DNA from: Paludibacteraceae bacterium
GTDB taxonomy: Bacteria > Bacteroidota > Bacteroidia > Bacteroidales > Paludibacteraceae
Reading direction: 5' to 3'
DNA: 51,510 nt
NCBI GenBank assembly: GCA_017457295.1
Contig: JAFTHS010000047.1
Span: forward strand, 1 to 51,510
In this document: in pieces, positions 44,754 to 51,510 of the stretch
Position numbering within the stretch: the first letter of the stretch is position 1
Layout of the letters: each line of letters opens with the position of its first letter
The notes under the pieces: model-generated
Told to the model about the DNA's origin: nothing
Database searches by the model: none
Seen by the model: only the letters and a program-made list of their open reading frames with translations
Translations under genes and position numbers: made by a program

Positions 44754-47123
44754 TTAGCGTACTACACGACCCATAACGTCGTATGTAACACCATTGTAAA
44801 TAATGTACAATGCGCCATTACGGATAGTCTTTTGGATTTGTACAGAATTGAGAGTATTCTCTACGTTAGTAGTAGGACCATCTGGTTCTGTTGTTTCTTC
44901 GCAAGTTGTACCATAGAGGTAAGCATCGAATACATATTTCGACCAGTCATCGACATGGATAGATGATTTTGCCTCAATTTGACCAGAGTAGCTGATGACT
45001 GCACCTGGCAATGGTTTATTAGCTGCATCTTTGAGAGTCAAAGTGTATGTATAATCATCTGTTTTAACTCTATCAAAATAAGCAATAAAGTTATCTTTTG
45101 AGCCATCCAATAGGAAATCTCCACCCATAGCATTATTACGGAACATAGTAGCATTCTCATCACCTTCGGAAGCACTAATCGTAATAACTACATTGCCAGT
45201 AGCATCAGTAATCCATGAGAATAAAGGATTGCAAGAACCTTGATTTTCTGTTATACGGTCAGCTGGTGCTTCGCAATAGTTAGATATCGGAAGTGGAGAA
45301 GCTGCCACATTCCATGTGACACCATCTGATTCAAGAGAGTCATCTTTATCAATAGCTTTAGCAACAACCTTAACAGTATATTCACCTGCTACGTATGCTT
45401 CAAAATTGATTGTACCGCCATTGGTAATTTCTTGTGTGTATTTCAAAGTAACACCTTGATATACACGCACCTCGTATGATGTAGCATCAAGAACTTCATC
45501 GAAAGTAACAACACCAGCATCGGTAACTGCCACATTAGAAGGAGCCTCTAATTTGTTGCAAACACCGCCATAGGTATAGATGAAATCTGGAAAACAATAT
45601 TCATCATTTCCATTTACCGTCCAAGCAAGCGCATGACCTGAACCAATGTGCATAATTTTAGCACCCTTTTCCAAATCTGCTATATTCACGAGACGTGCTT
45701 CGTTACCAGAAAATACTTTCTCAAATGTAAAGTAATCGGAAGCAGGGGTAGTAGTAACAAAGTTGTCTGTACTAACAACAAAAGCCTCGATGCCACCCTC
45801 GAAACCACCATTACGGTAAGAGCAAGACTCTGTACCAATGCCATTATCCATAGTAATAACTACATCGCCATTGTCAGCAGTTTCCCAAGTAAGAGCAATA
45901 GCTGCACCGTTTTTGGTAAGTAGTTCGTTAGTATAGTAACAGTATTCAGTAACAATCAAATCGCCTGTTTCGCCGCCTTCGCCTGGGGTCTCGCCTGTTG
46001 TGCCATCCGCATAATATACCCAGAAAGTGCAAGAGCCTAATCCGTGGGTAATAGTTACTTCTGTTTCTTTGGCTGTAAATGAAGATAGATAAAGAATCAT
46101 ACCTGCGCCATCAATCTTTCCATTAACAGTACAATCAGAAATACCTGCTGGAGCTGTTATATAGATACCTTTTTCTGCAGCCCAAGGTGGTTGTTGTACA
46201 TTTACAACACTAGACAAACACTCGTGTGATACTTTATACTTATTATCTGAAGCTTCAACCCAATCCACATTAGCCCATTTGTCAGTTACTTCAGGATCTT
46301 CTGGATCTGGAGTTGGCTCTGGTTCTTCACCGCCTTCGCCAGGAGTGTCACCGCCTTCGCCGCCACCTTCGGTGCCGTCAGCATAATATACCCAGAAAGT
46401 GCAAGAGCCTAATCCGTGGGTAATAGTTACCTCTGTTTCTTTGGCGGTAAATGAAGATAGATAAAGAATCATACCTGCGCCATCAATTGCACCATTCACA
46501 CTACACTCAGAGATGCCAGCAGGAACTGTAACATAAATACCCTTTTCATTAGCCCATCCAGGTTGTTGAACGTTTATAACAGCAGTTAAACAATCACTAT
46601 AAACTTTGAATTTATTATCGGAAGCAGCGACCCAATCAATAGATTCCCAATCAATTGTGCCATCTTCTGGTTCTTCTGGGTCTGGAGTTGGTTCTGGTTC
46701 TTCGCCACCTTCACCTGTGCCTGGGTCTGGGGTTTCGCCAGTTGTGCCATCTGCATAATATACCCAGAAGTTGCAAGAACCGCCGGCATAGTTAATGGTT
46801 ACAGCTGTTTCTTGAGCGGTAAATGCAGAGAGATGAAGTGCAATACCTGCACCTTGAATAGCGCTAGAAACATTGCAATCTAAAATACCAGCAGGAACTG
46901 TCACATAAATACTTGGTTCTGTAGTAAAACTTGGTTGCTGGATATTAACAACACTCAAACCTTCGGCAGCAGATACTTTGTATTTATTACTATAAGCACC
47001 TCCACCTGCACCATCGCCGAGAAAATCATATGTACTCCAATCCACGCCAGAAGCTGCGGAGAGGTTCAATGCACCAAATAGCATGGCTATTAGTGCGAAC
47101 GATTTTAGAAAATGTTTTTTCAT
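44754..47123 (-). CDS. Secreted protein with three 124-residue tandem repeats, Fn3-like domain and sorting tail
   Basis: The 789-residue product has a signal peptide almost the same as that of the next gene (MKKHFLKS-AL...LSAA). Three copies of a beta-rich domain follow, joined by acidic Pro-rich linkers (EPEPTPDPE). Each copy has a VxNVQQP core and ends CxFWVYYADG. At DNA level the copies repeat every 372 bases. Then there are a domain with TEYCYYTNELLTKNG, an Fn3-like domain near APSNVAVTDAGVVTF, a C-terminal beta domain, and the tail IRNGALYIIYNGVTYDVMG. No enzyme motif is seen; adhesion or glycan binding is likely. Confidence 0.78.
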   Translation of the reverse strand: MKKHFLKSFALIAMLFGALNLSAASGVDWSTYDFLGDGAGGGAYSNKYKVSAAEGLSVVNIQQPSFTTEPSIYVTVPAGILDCNVSSAIQGAGIALHLSAFTAQETAVTINYAGGSCNFWVYYADGTTGETPDPGTGEGGEEPEPTPDPEEPEDGTIDWESIDWVAASDNKFKVYSDCLTAVINVQQPGWANEKGIYVTVPAGISECSVNGAIDGAGMILYLSSFTAKETEVTITHGLGSCTFWVYYADGTEGGGEGGDTPGEGGEEPEPTPDPEDPEVTDKWANVDWVEASDNKYKVSHECLSSVVNVQQPPWAAEKGIYITAPAGISDCTVNGKIDGAGMILYLSSFTAKETEVTITHGLGSCTFWVYYADGTTGETPGEGGETGDLIVTEYCYYTNELLTKNGAAIALTWETADNGDVVITMDNGIGTESCSYRNGGFEGGIEAFVVSTDNFVTTTPASDYFTFEKVFSGNEARLVNIADLEKGAKIMHIGSGHALAWTVNGNDEYCFPDFIYTYGGVCNKLEAPSNVAVTDAGVVTFDEVLDATSYEVRVYQGVTLKYTQEITNGGTINFEAYVAGEYTVKVVAKAIDKDDSLESDGVTWNVAASPLPISNYCEAPADRITENQGSCNPLFSWITDATGNVVITISASEGDENATMFRNNAMGGDFLLDGSKDNFIAYFDRVKTDDYTYTLTLKDAANKPLPGAVISYSGQIEAKSSIHVDDWSKYVFDAYLYGTTCEETTEPDGPTTNVENTLNSVQIQKTIRNGALYIIYNGVTYDVMGRVVR

Positions 47124-47126
47124 AAC
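46011..47126. repeat. 372-bp in-gene tandem triplication
   Basis: The block beginning ATAATATACC recurs at 46011, 46383 and 46755, exactly 372 bases apart. The first two copies are nearly identical over about 90 bases; the third is more diverged. Each codes for one 124-residue domain plus linker. Confidence 0.88.
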
Positions 47127-47138
47127 CGTAATAATTTA

Positions 47139-47174
47139 AAAGTTAATAATAAAGTTAATAATAAAGTTAATATT
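47139..47174. repeat. 12-bp repeat ×3 in the leader of the 789-residue gene
   Basis: AAAGTTAATAAT at 47139 and 47151 and AAAGTTAATATT at 47163, directly upstream (minus strand) of the start at 47123. Confidence 0.8.
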
Positions 47175-47208
47175 GTTGTTTTGAGTTTTGCTTTGTAAGG
47201 AATCATGC

Positions 47209-48186
47209 TTATTTAATCTGCATACCCAGAGCATTGTAGCGGATACCATTAGAGATGATAATCATCTGACCGTTCTCAATGAGCTTTTTAGCAGCGGTAT
47301 TGGTAACTACATTATCAATATCGGTTGTTTCGCAATTTTCACCAACAGTATAAGAAACACGCTCTGTAAAGAGAACTTTACCAGCTTCAAGTGCCACTTT
47401 CACTAAGAAGACCAATTGCTCTCCATTAGCTAAACCAGTAAGGGTATGGGTAGCTGTGCGCGTGGTAGCATCCCAACCTGCCATTTGGATATCACCACCC
47501 ATCATCACACCATTTTGGTCGAAACGGAAAAGATATGGCGATGCCATACCAGGGAGATTGTCTAGGAATTGTACCGTGATATTCACACCAGCAGTAGTGG
47601 TCTGAACTTGCCAATAGAATCCTTTCTCGAGCGAAGTGATAGCATGATTAGGATCGGCCTCGGTATAGTAGGTATCAACTCCCTTTGCCGTACCAGAACA
47701 TGCACCTTCTTGAAGATCTTCTGGAGTATCAGGAGTATCTGGTGTATCTGGATTATCAGGTGTATCTGGGGTATCAAAACCATCGCATACTTGCGAGAAG
47801 TCGGCATCGATAGGTAACTTGAACCATGCTTCGCCATCTTCGTATTGCACGAAGAAATCACCAGCATAGATAGTAGGCGCTACATTGGACTCAATAATCA
47901 CCGATAAAGTGTCGCCGTTTTGCGTAAGATTTTTAGATGCATGGTAGCCACCTACTCCATTCACATTCATGAAGAAGTTGGAACCATCGTTGTACTTAAC
48001 GAAAGCATCCGTGGATACAAAAACAAATTGATACCGATTGCCGCCCAATGAAGAGCAGGTAATCTGTGCTGTGTGGACTGCCTGCGTGCTTGTGATAAGC
48101 GCATCGCAATAGGTGGCAGCAGAGAGGGTTGTTGCACTAAAGAACAACGCGAGTAGTGCAATCGATTTGAGGAAATGCTTTTTCAT
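47209..48186 (-). CDS. Secreted protein with DTP linker and sorting tail
   Basis: The 325-residue product has a signal peptide (1–23). An N-terminal beta domain follows (about 25–138), then a linker of repeated D-T-P (TPDTPDNPDTPDTPDTP). The second domain (about 160–280) has the segment GFYWQVQTTTAGVNITVQFL. The tail is IENGQMIIISNGIRYNALG. Its signal peptide matches that of the 789-residue neighbour, so the two genes probably arose by duplication with later swaps of domains. Function unknown. Confidence 0.75.
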   Translation of the reverse strand: MKKHFLKSIALLALFFSATTLSAATYCDALITSTQAVHTAQITCSSLGGNRYQFVFVSTDAFVKYNDGSNFFMNVNGVGGYHASKNLTQNGDTLSVIIESNVAPTIYAGDFFVQYEDGEAWFKLPIDADFSQVCDGFDTPDTPDNPDTPDTPDTPEDLQEGACSGTAKGVDTYYTEADPNHAITSLEKGFYWQVQTTTAGVNITVQFLDNLPGMASPYLFRFDQNGVMMGGDIQMAGWDATTRTATHTLTGLANGEQLVFLVKVALEAGKVLFTERVSYTVGENCETTDIDNVVTNTAAKKLIENGQMIIISNGIRYNALGMQIK

Positions 48187-48216
48187 ATAAAATTAATTTT
48201 AAGTTAGTATTATCTA

Positions 48217-48305
48217 TTGTTTATCCCTTGCTTATCCTATACTCCTCTCACGATGAGGTTTCGATGAGGTCTCGATGAGGTTCCGATGAGGTTCCGATAC
48301 CGTAA
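48217..48305. repeat. 11-bp tandem array, five units (CGATGAGGTTC), with a short flanking pair
   Basis: CGATG (CGATA in the last) recurs at 48251, 48262, 48273, 48284 and 48295. On the other strand the unit is GAACCTCATCG, the same as the array at 4990–5066. Two more 11-base units, TTGTTTATCCC and TTGCTTATCCT, sit at 48217–48238. Confidence 0.9.
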
Positions 48306-48330
48306 GGTGGCAATTAGAGGGAGTTATAAG

Positions 48331-49965
48331 TTATAATTTTACGATGATGGTTTGTACAGAGGCAGCAGGTAGCTTAACATTGGCATAGTGATTGCCCAAC
48401 TGCACTGGCAGTGTGGTCTCGGGACCCATGTTGAGGATATTGATAGCATATGAGCCATCGGTTTTCTCCACGGCGCAGAGGAAGATATCCTGTGTGAGGC
48501 AGTCGGAACCCGTCTTCATGGTAGCAGGGTAGTCCACTTGCAACGCCACATCGCCTGGGCGCATGGAGCGAGAGAACTGCTTGAGTACATAATAATAAGG
48601 TGTATAGTAAATCACGTCATTCTGATAATCAACCATCACCTGCGCACCTGCGAAATTATTCACGTGGTTAGGTCCGCCAATGGAGTCGAGCACGATATTC
48701 CAATCGCAATAGCCCGTGAGCCAATGGTTAGTACCATCAATGATATACTGCGCATAGCGGAAGACTGGCGAATACTTGGGGTGTGTGCCACCTGCCCAAC
48801 GTGTGGAATATGCCCAATCGGTGGCAATCTTGTCCCACCAGAACGCATCGTTATTGAACCATCCAGACTCTTGGAAGCCGACTGGGTCAGTGACACCGTC
48901 CCATGGTGGGCAACCGAGGTTGTCGATACAGCCCTCAGAGTGGAAGATAGTCTTATTAGGGTATTTGGCATGTGCCTCTTCCAATGTCTCAGGGAAGCAA
49001 CCAATGGTGCTACCATACCAGTGGACAGCCATACCAGTGGTGTATTGGTTAGCCAATGAGTCTTGGTAGATTGCATCGGCGTAAGGCATCATCTCGAAGA
49101 TGTTTTGGTCGAAGCCATAGATAGCCACATCGCTATGTCCACGGCGGATGAGCGTAGGTGCGAGGTAGTCGCGGATGAACTCGGTCTCGACTTGTGGCGA
49201 GAAATCCATGCTCTCCCAACCGCCATCGTTGCCCATAGGTTCGTTGACTGGGGTCACAGACCAGATATTGACACCCTCTGCCTTCCATGCCTCGATATAA
49301 GCAGCGATATAGTTGGCATACACCTGATAGTACTCGGGCAGCAATGCACCACCACGGGCTACGCCGTTCTCGCGCTCGTAGTACTTCTGGTTGTCCTTCA
49401 TCCATGCAGGCGCGGTCCAAGTGTTCGCCATGATGCGATAGGTGTTGTCCGACTGCCCTTGCTTGATATTCCAGACGTCCAGCATGAGATGGTAGAGGTC
49501 GTATTGCTCATCCTTCACCTGTGGGTACTTGCTGGCAGGGAAGCCCTCTTTGTCACGGTTGAGCGAGAAGTGCTTCATCTCGGTATCGCCGTCCACCTCG
49601 GTGAGGGCATACTTGCCTTCGACAGAGAAATCGGATGAGCCGATTTGTGTGCGGACTACGGAGAAGTTGGCACCCTCCTCGGAGAAGAGTTCGTGGAGCA
49701 CGCTCTGGCGTTGCTCGGGCGTGAGGCACGCAAGCACGAAAGCCGAAGACTCGGTGAGTGAGCCACCATAGCCGTCGATGGTCTGCTTTCGCTCATCCAC
49801 ATGGATGGTGATAGCATTGTCGGCTGTGCCCTCGTGGAAAACGACTGCCTTTTGTTCGGTGCATTTGTCGCCCGCAGCAGAAGTGAGCCACACGTGGGTG
49901 GAGGGGACTTTTGCGGTACAAGATACCAACAAGAAGAGTGATGATGCGATTAATAACTTTCTCAT
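48331..49965 (-). CDS. GH30-family glycoside hydrolase, lipoprotein
   Basis: From the ATG at 49965 the product is 544 residues with a lipobox (LLVSC, Cys16), so it is a membrane-anchored lipoprotein. Longer frames upstream lack any signal peptide and are rejected. GH30 features: IDGYGGSLTESSAF near residue 63, NTWTAPAWMK near 181, the acid/base Glu242 in TPVNEP and the nucleophile Glu344 in FHSEGC, then AGAQVMVDYQNDVIYY. Family members cleave beta-1,6-glucan, glucosylceramide or xylan; specificity here is unknown. Its start overlaps the upstream stop (ATGA, 49962–49965), so it is translationally coupled to the upstream gene. Confidence 0.93.
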   Translation of the reverse strand: MRKLLIASSLFLLVSCTAKVPSTHVWLTSAAGDKCTEQKAVVFHEGTADNAITIHVDERKQTIDGYGGSLTESSAFVLACLTPEQRQSVLHELFSEEGANFSVVRTQIGSSDFSVEGKYALTEVDGDTEMKHFSLNRDKEGFPASKYPQVKDEQYDLYHLMLDVWNIKQGQSDNTYRIMANTWTAPAWMKDNQKYYERENGVARGGALLPEYYQVYANYIAAYIEAWKAEGVNIWSVTPVNEPMGNDGGWESMDFSPQVETEFIRDYLAPTLIRRGHSDVAIYGFDQNIFEMMPYADAIYQDSLANQYTTGMAVHWYGSTIGCFPETLEEAHAKYPNKTIFHSEGCIDNLGCPPWDGVTDPVGFQESGWFNNDAFWWDKIATDWAYSTRWAGGTHPKYSPVFRYAQYIIDGTNHWLTGYCDWNIVLDSIGGPNHVNNFAGAQVMVDYQNDVIYYTPYYYVLKQFSRSMRPGDVALQVDYPATMKTGSDCLTQDIFLCAVEKTDGSYAINILNMGPETTLPVQLGNHYANVKLPAASVQTIIVKL

Positions 49966-51510
49966 AATTCTACTATTAACTGTTTGATTTCGCCATCGCG
50001 GGCGAAGATGTGTTGGCTTTGTTCTGGGGTTAGGGTGACACTGCCTGTGCCTTTGCCCGTTTTGCGGTAGATAATCTCTATGCCACAATACGAGAAGCGC
50101 AGTTCGCCATCGCGGAAGTCCGCATCGGTAAGCATGATGGGGCAGAAGGTGATTTGACCGTCTTGCACGTGTACGCCCAACTCGAAGAAGCGAGAGATGA
50201 TGTCCTCCTTGACTTGTCCTGTCATGCCCGGTTGCTGAACACCCATCATAGATGGTGTGTGTGAATAGGCATCGAATGGGAAAGAGCCGTACTCGGCAGG
50301 GGTCTTGTGGGAGCCGATGCCTTCGCGGATTGCTTGGTAATGGGCGATTAGATTAGACGCAGCTTCGCTGCTATGGGACGGCGTTCCGCCTATTGGATAT
50401 TGGCTATTGGCTTGAATACATTCGCCAACAGCGAGGAGGAGTTTGCTGACCATGTGCCAGTAGATACAACCCAGACCTTCGTACTTGTAGAACGTGCCTG
50501 AACGGCCCGTGAAGGCATGGTGGTTGAAGAGCTGTTCGTAGAGATTGAGCAGTTGCTCTGTCTCCTCTGGGGTGATCTGCTCGCTGCTGCGTTGGATAGC
50601 GCGCAGGAGGAAATCGGCATTGTTGAAGTTAGCCGAGAAATGTACCTTACCAGTGCAGTCCTGCGTGAGGATGTCCGTAGCACGATGAGCCAAGAGGCGT
50701 TGCACGATAGGCAAGGATAGTGCCTCCTCTGGCAGGGTGTTCATATCTAAGAAGGACGCGCGCTTGCGTGCGGGATAGAGCATGTAGCTGCGTTGGTCTT
50801 CGCGATAAAGTGCGGACTGGCGCATAGCATCCAAGAGATGGGCTGCTTGCTCTGCATCCAAACGGCGAGAAGAGAGGACTGCCACCTGACCCTCGAGCAT
50901 CTCATAGAGATGGCTGATGGCGATGGTGCCACGATCGAACTTCACCAGATTATATGCGTGATACAATCCATCCTCGCGCTGGTTGACATCGATAGACTGG
51001 TCGATGAAGTCAAGCGTCATATTGAGGAACTGGCAGATGAGCGATGCGTCCATCTCCACTTTCTTGCCAGAGTGTCCTGCATAGATAGCGTTGCGGTAAG
51101 CCTCGCCTGCACGCCCCACTTGGTCGGTGAAGGTGCGGCGGGTGTGGTTCGTGAAGGAGATAGGCTGGTCGGCTTGCTCTGGCAAGTGATTGACCATAGC
51201 GGTCAGTATATTGCGCAAGAAGAGTACGACCTCTTCGGAGAGAGCGTAGGTGGTTTCCTCCGACAGATACAAGTCGATGAGGAAGGTAACGAAGCGGCGC
51301 ATGTAATAGAGCGTGACCATAGAGGCACCATTGCCCACCAGTGCGTTGTTGGCATCGTTCCACTCAGGACGCAGGGTGTTCATCCATATACCTGCCTCGG
51401 GAATGAAATTGCTGAGTTTGGTGAGCAGTGTGATGAGCAGTTTCTCGGTGAAAGTAACCAAGAGTGGTTGGTTGTCAGTACCCATCACGAGGCGAGCATC
51501 TTGTCCGTAG
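49962..51510 (-). CDS. Large protein, N-terminus outside window, probable carbohydrate-active enzyme
   Basis: The frame is open to the window edge, so this is the C-terminal 515 residues or so of a longer protein. It is mostly helical, with RPEWNDANNALVGNG near the visible N-terminus, and AGEAYRNAIYAG, NHHAFTGRSGTFYKYEGLGCIYWHMV and QQPGMTGQVKEDI further on. The WNDANNALVG-type segment and helical layout suggest an (alpha/alpha)6-barrel glycosidase, but I cannot name the family. A repeat-derived segment codes for about residues NSQYPIGGTPSHSSEAAS. It is coupled to GH30 by an ATGA overlap, which supports a shared role in glycan breakdown. Confidence 0.65.
   Translation of the reverse strand, partial: YGQDARLVMGTDNQPLLVTFTEKLLITLLTKLSNFIPEAGIWMNTLRPEWNDANNALVGNGASMVTLYYMRRFVTFLIDLYLSEETTYALSEEVVLFLRNILTAMVNHLPEQADQPISFTNHTRRTFTDQVGRAGEAYRNAIYAGHSGKKVEMDASLICQFLNMTLDFIDQSIDVNQREDGLYHAYNLVKFDRGTIAISHLYEMLEGQVAVLSSRRLDAEQAAHLLDAMRQSALYREDQRSYMLYPARKRASFLDMNTLPEEALSLPIVQRLLAHRATDILTQDCTGKVHFSANFNNADFLLRAIQRSSEQITPEETEQLLNLYEQLFNHHAFTGRSGTFYKYEGLGCIYWHMVSKLLLAVGECIQANSQYPIGGTPSHSSEAASNLIAHYQAIREGIGSHKTPAEYGSFPFDAYSHTPSMMGVQQPGMTGQVKEDIISRFFELGVHVQDGQITFCPIMLTDADFRDGELRFSYCGIEIIYRKTGKGTGSVTLTPEQSQHIFARDGEIKQLIVEL
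50352..50410. repeat. Repeat element inside the coding region (relative of 27312–27425)
   Basis: It contains 7-bp units CTATTGG, ATATTGG and CTATTGG (50390–50410), then a GGCG-AAC-GCC core and a segment AGCttcgctGCT. In reverse complement the order matches the copies upstream of sufB. It keeps the reading frame of the host gene. Confidence 0.6.

Noticed and set aside
40203-51510. A classical polysaccharide utilisation locus with SusC/SusD
   Set aside because: No TonB-dependent SusC-like receptor or SusD-like lipoprotein is present in the visible part.

Overview
The window is a chromosomal segment of a Bacteroidales-type bacterium (phylum Bacteroidota). This rests on gene content and gene order (the DUF4271–hemD–rnpA–yidD run, clpP–clpX, an OmpA protein with a C-terminal LysM domain, a UbiA-type prenyltransferase beside maf). 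It also rests on seven or more promoters of the Bacteroidota form TTTG-N20-TAnnTTTG. The moderate-to-low GC, starch/glycogen genes and secreted modular proteins suggest a gut or other anaerobic member. Species cannot be told from the sequence alone.

Layout. 1–4896 (+): tail of a cut-off gene, then a translationally coupled pair, a large secreted TPR protein and an outer-membrane beta-barrel. 5204–6911 (-): a CAU tRNA and an OmpA/LysM protein. 7073–12688 (+): pta–ackA (acetate formation), a GH13 enzyme, a UbiA-family prenyltransferase and maf. 12744–13267 (-): tRNA-Leu and an 85-residue unknown protein. 13701–18440 (+): alpha-glucan phosphorylase, a SulP anion transporter and an alkaline phosphatase remnant with its catalytic middle deleted in frame. 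18626–22561 (-): clpP–clpX–pullulanase. 22726 (+): initiator tRNA. 22916–27538 (-): secreted GH13 amylase with two CBM26-like modules, sufB, tRNA-Cys. 28112–33028 (+): a large surface protein gene split by one in-frame amber codon, then a short RNase R homologue. 33134–36631 (-): RHH protein, small barrel protein, tRNA-Arg, zinc peptidase, Fur-family regulator, acetyltransferase-like protein. 36760–40120 (+): LOG protein, DUF4271, hemD, rnpA, yidD, trmD. 40203–51510 (-): a co-directional accessory block with a truncated unknown gene, a GH30 lipoprotein and four modular secreted proteins.

How the genes work together. Starch and glycogen handling (GH13, pullulanase, secreted amylase, glucan phosphorylase) is spread over the first half, and pta–ackA makes acetate and ATP from acetyl-CoA. 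The amylase, the amber-split protein and the four accessory proteins share a C-terminal tail of about 25–30 residues, apparently a secretion or anchoring signal related to type IX sorting domains.

The most unusual signals are: (1) short tandem arrays of exactly 11 bp, with different unit sequences, at several intergenic sites and inside one small gene; (2) 7-bp arrays that end on start codons or sit inside genes; (3) the shared tail family; (4) the amber-split gene; (5) the internally deleted phosphatase; (6) a 372-bp in-frame triplication in a surface protein; (7) long spacer identity between promoters of unrelated genes.
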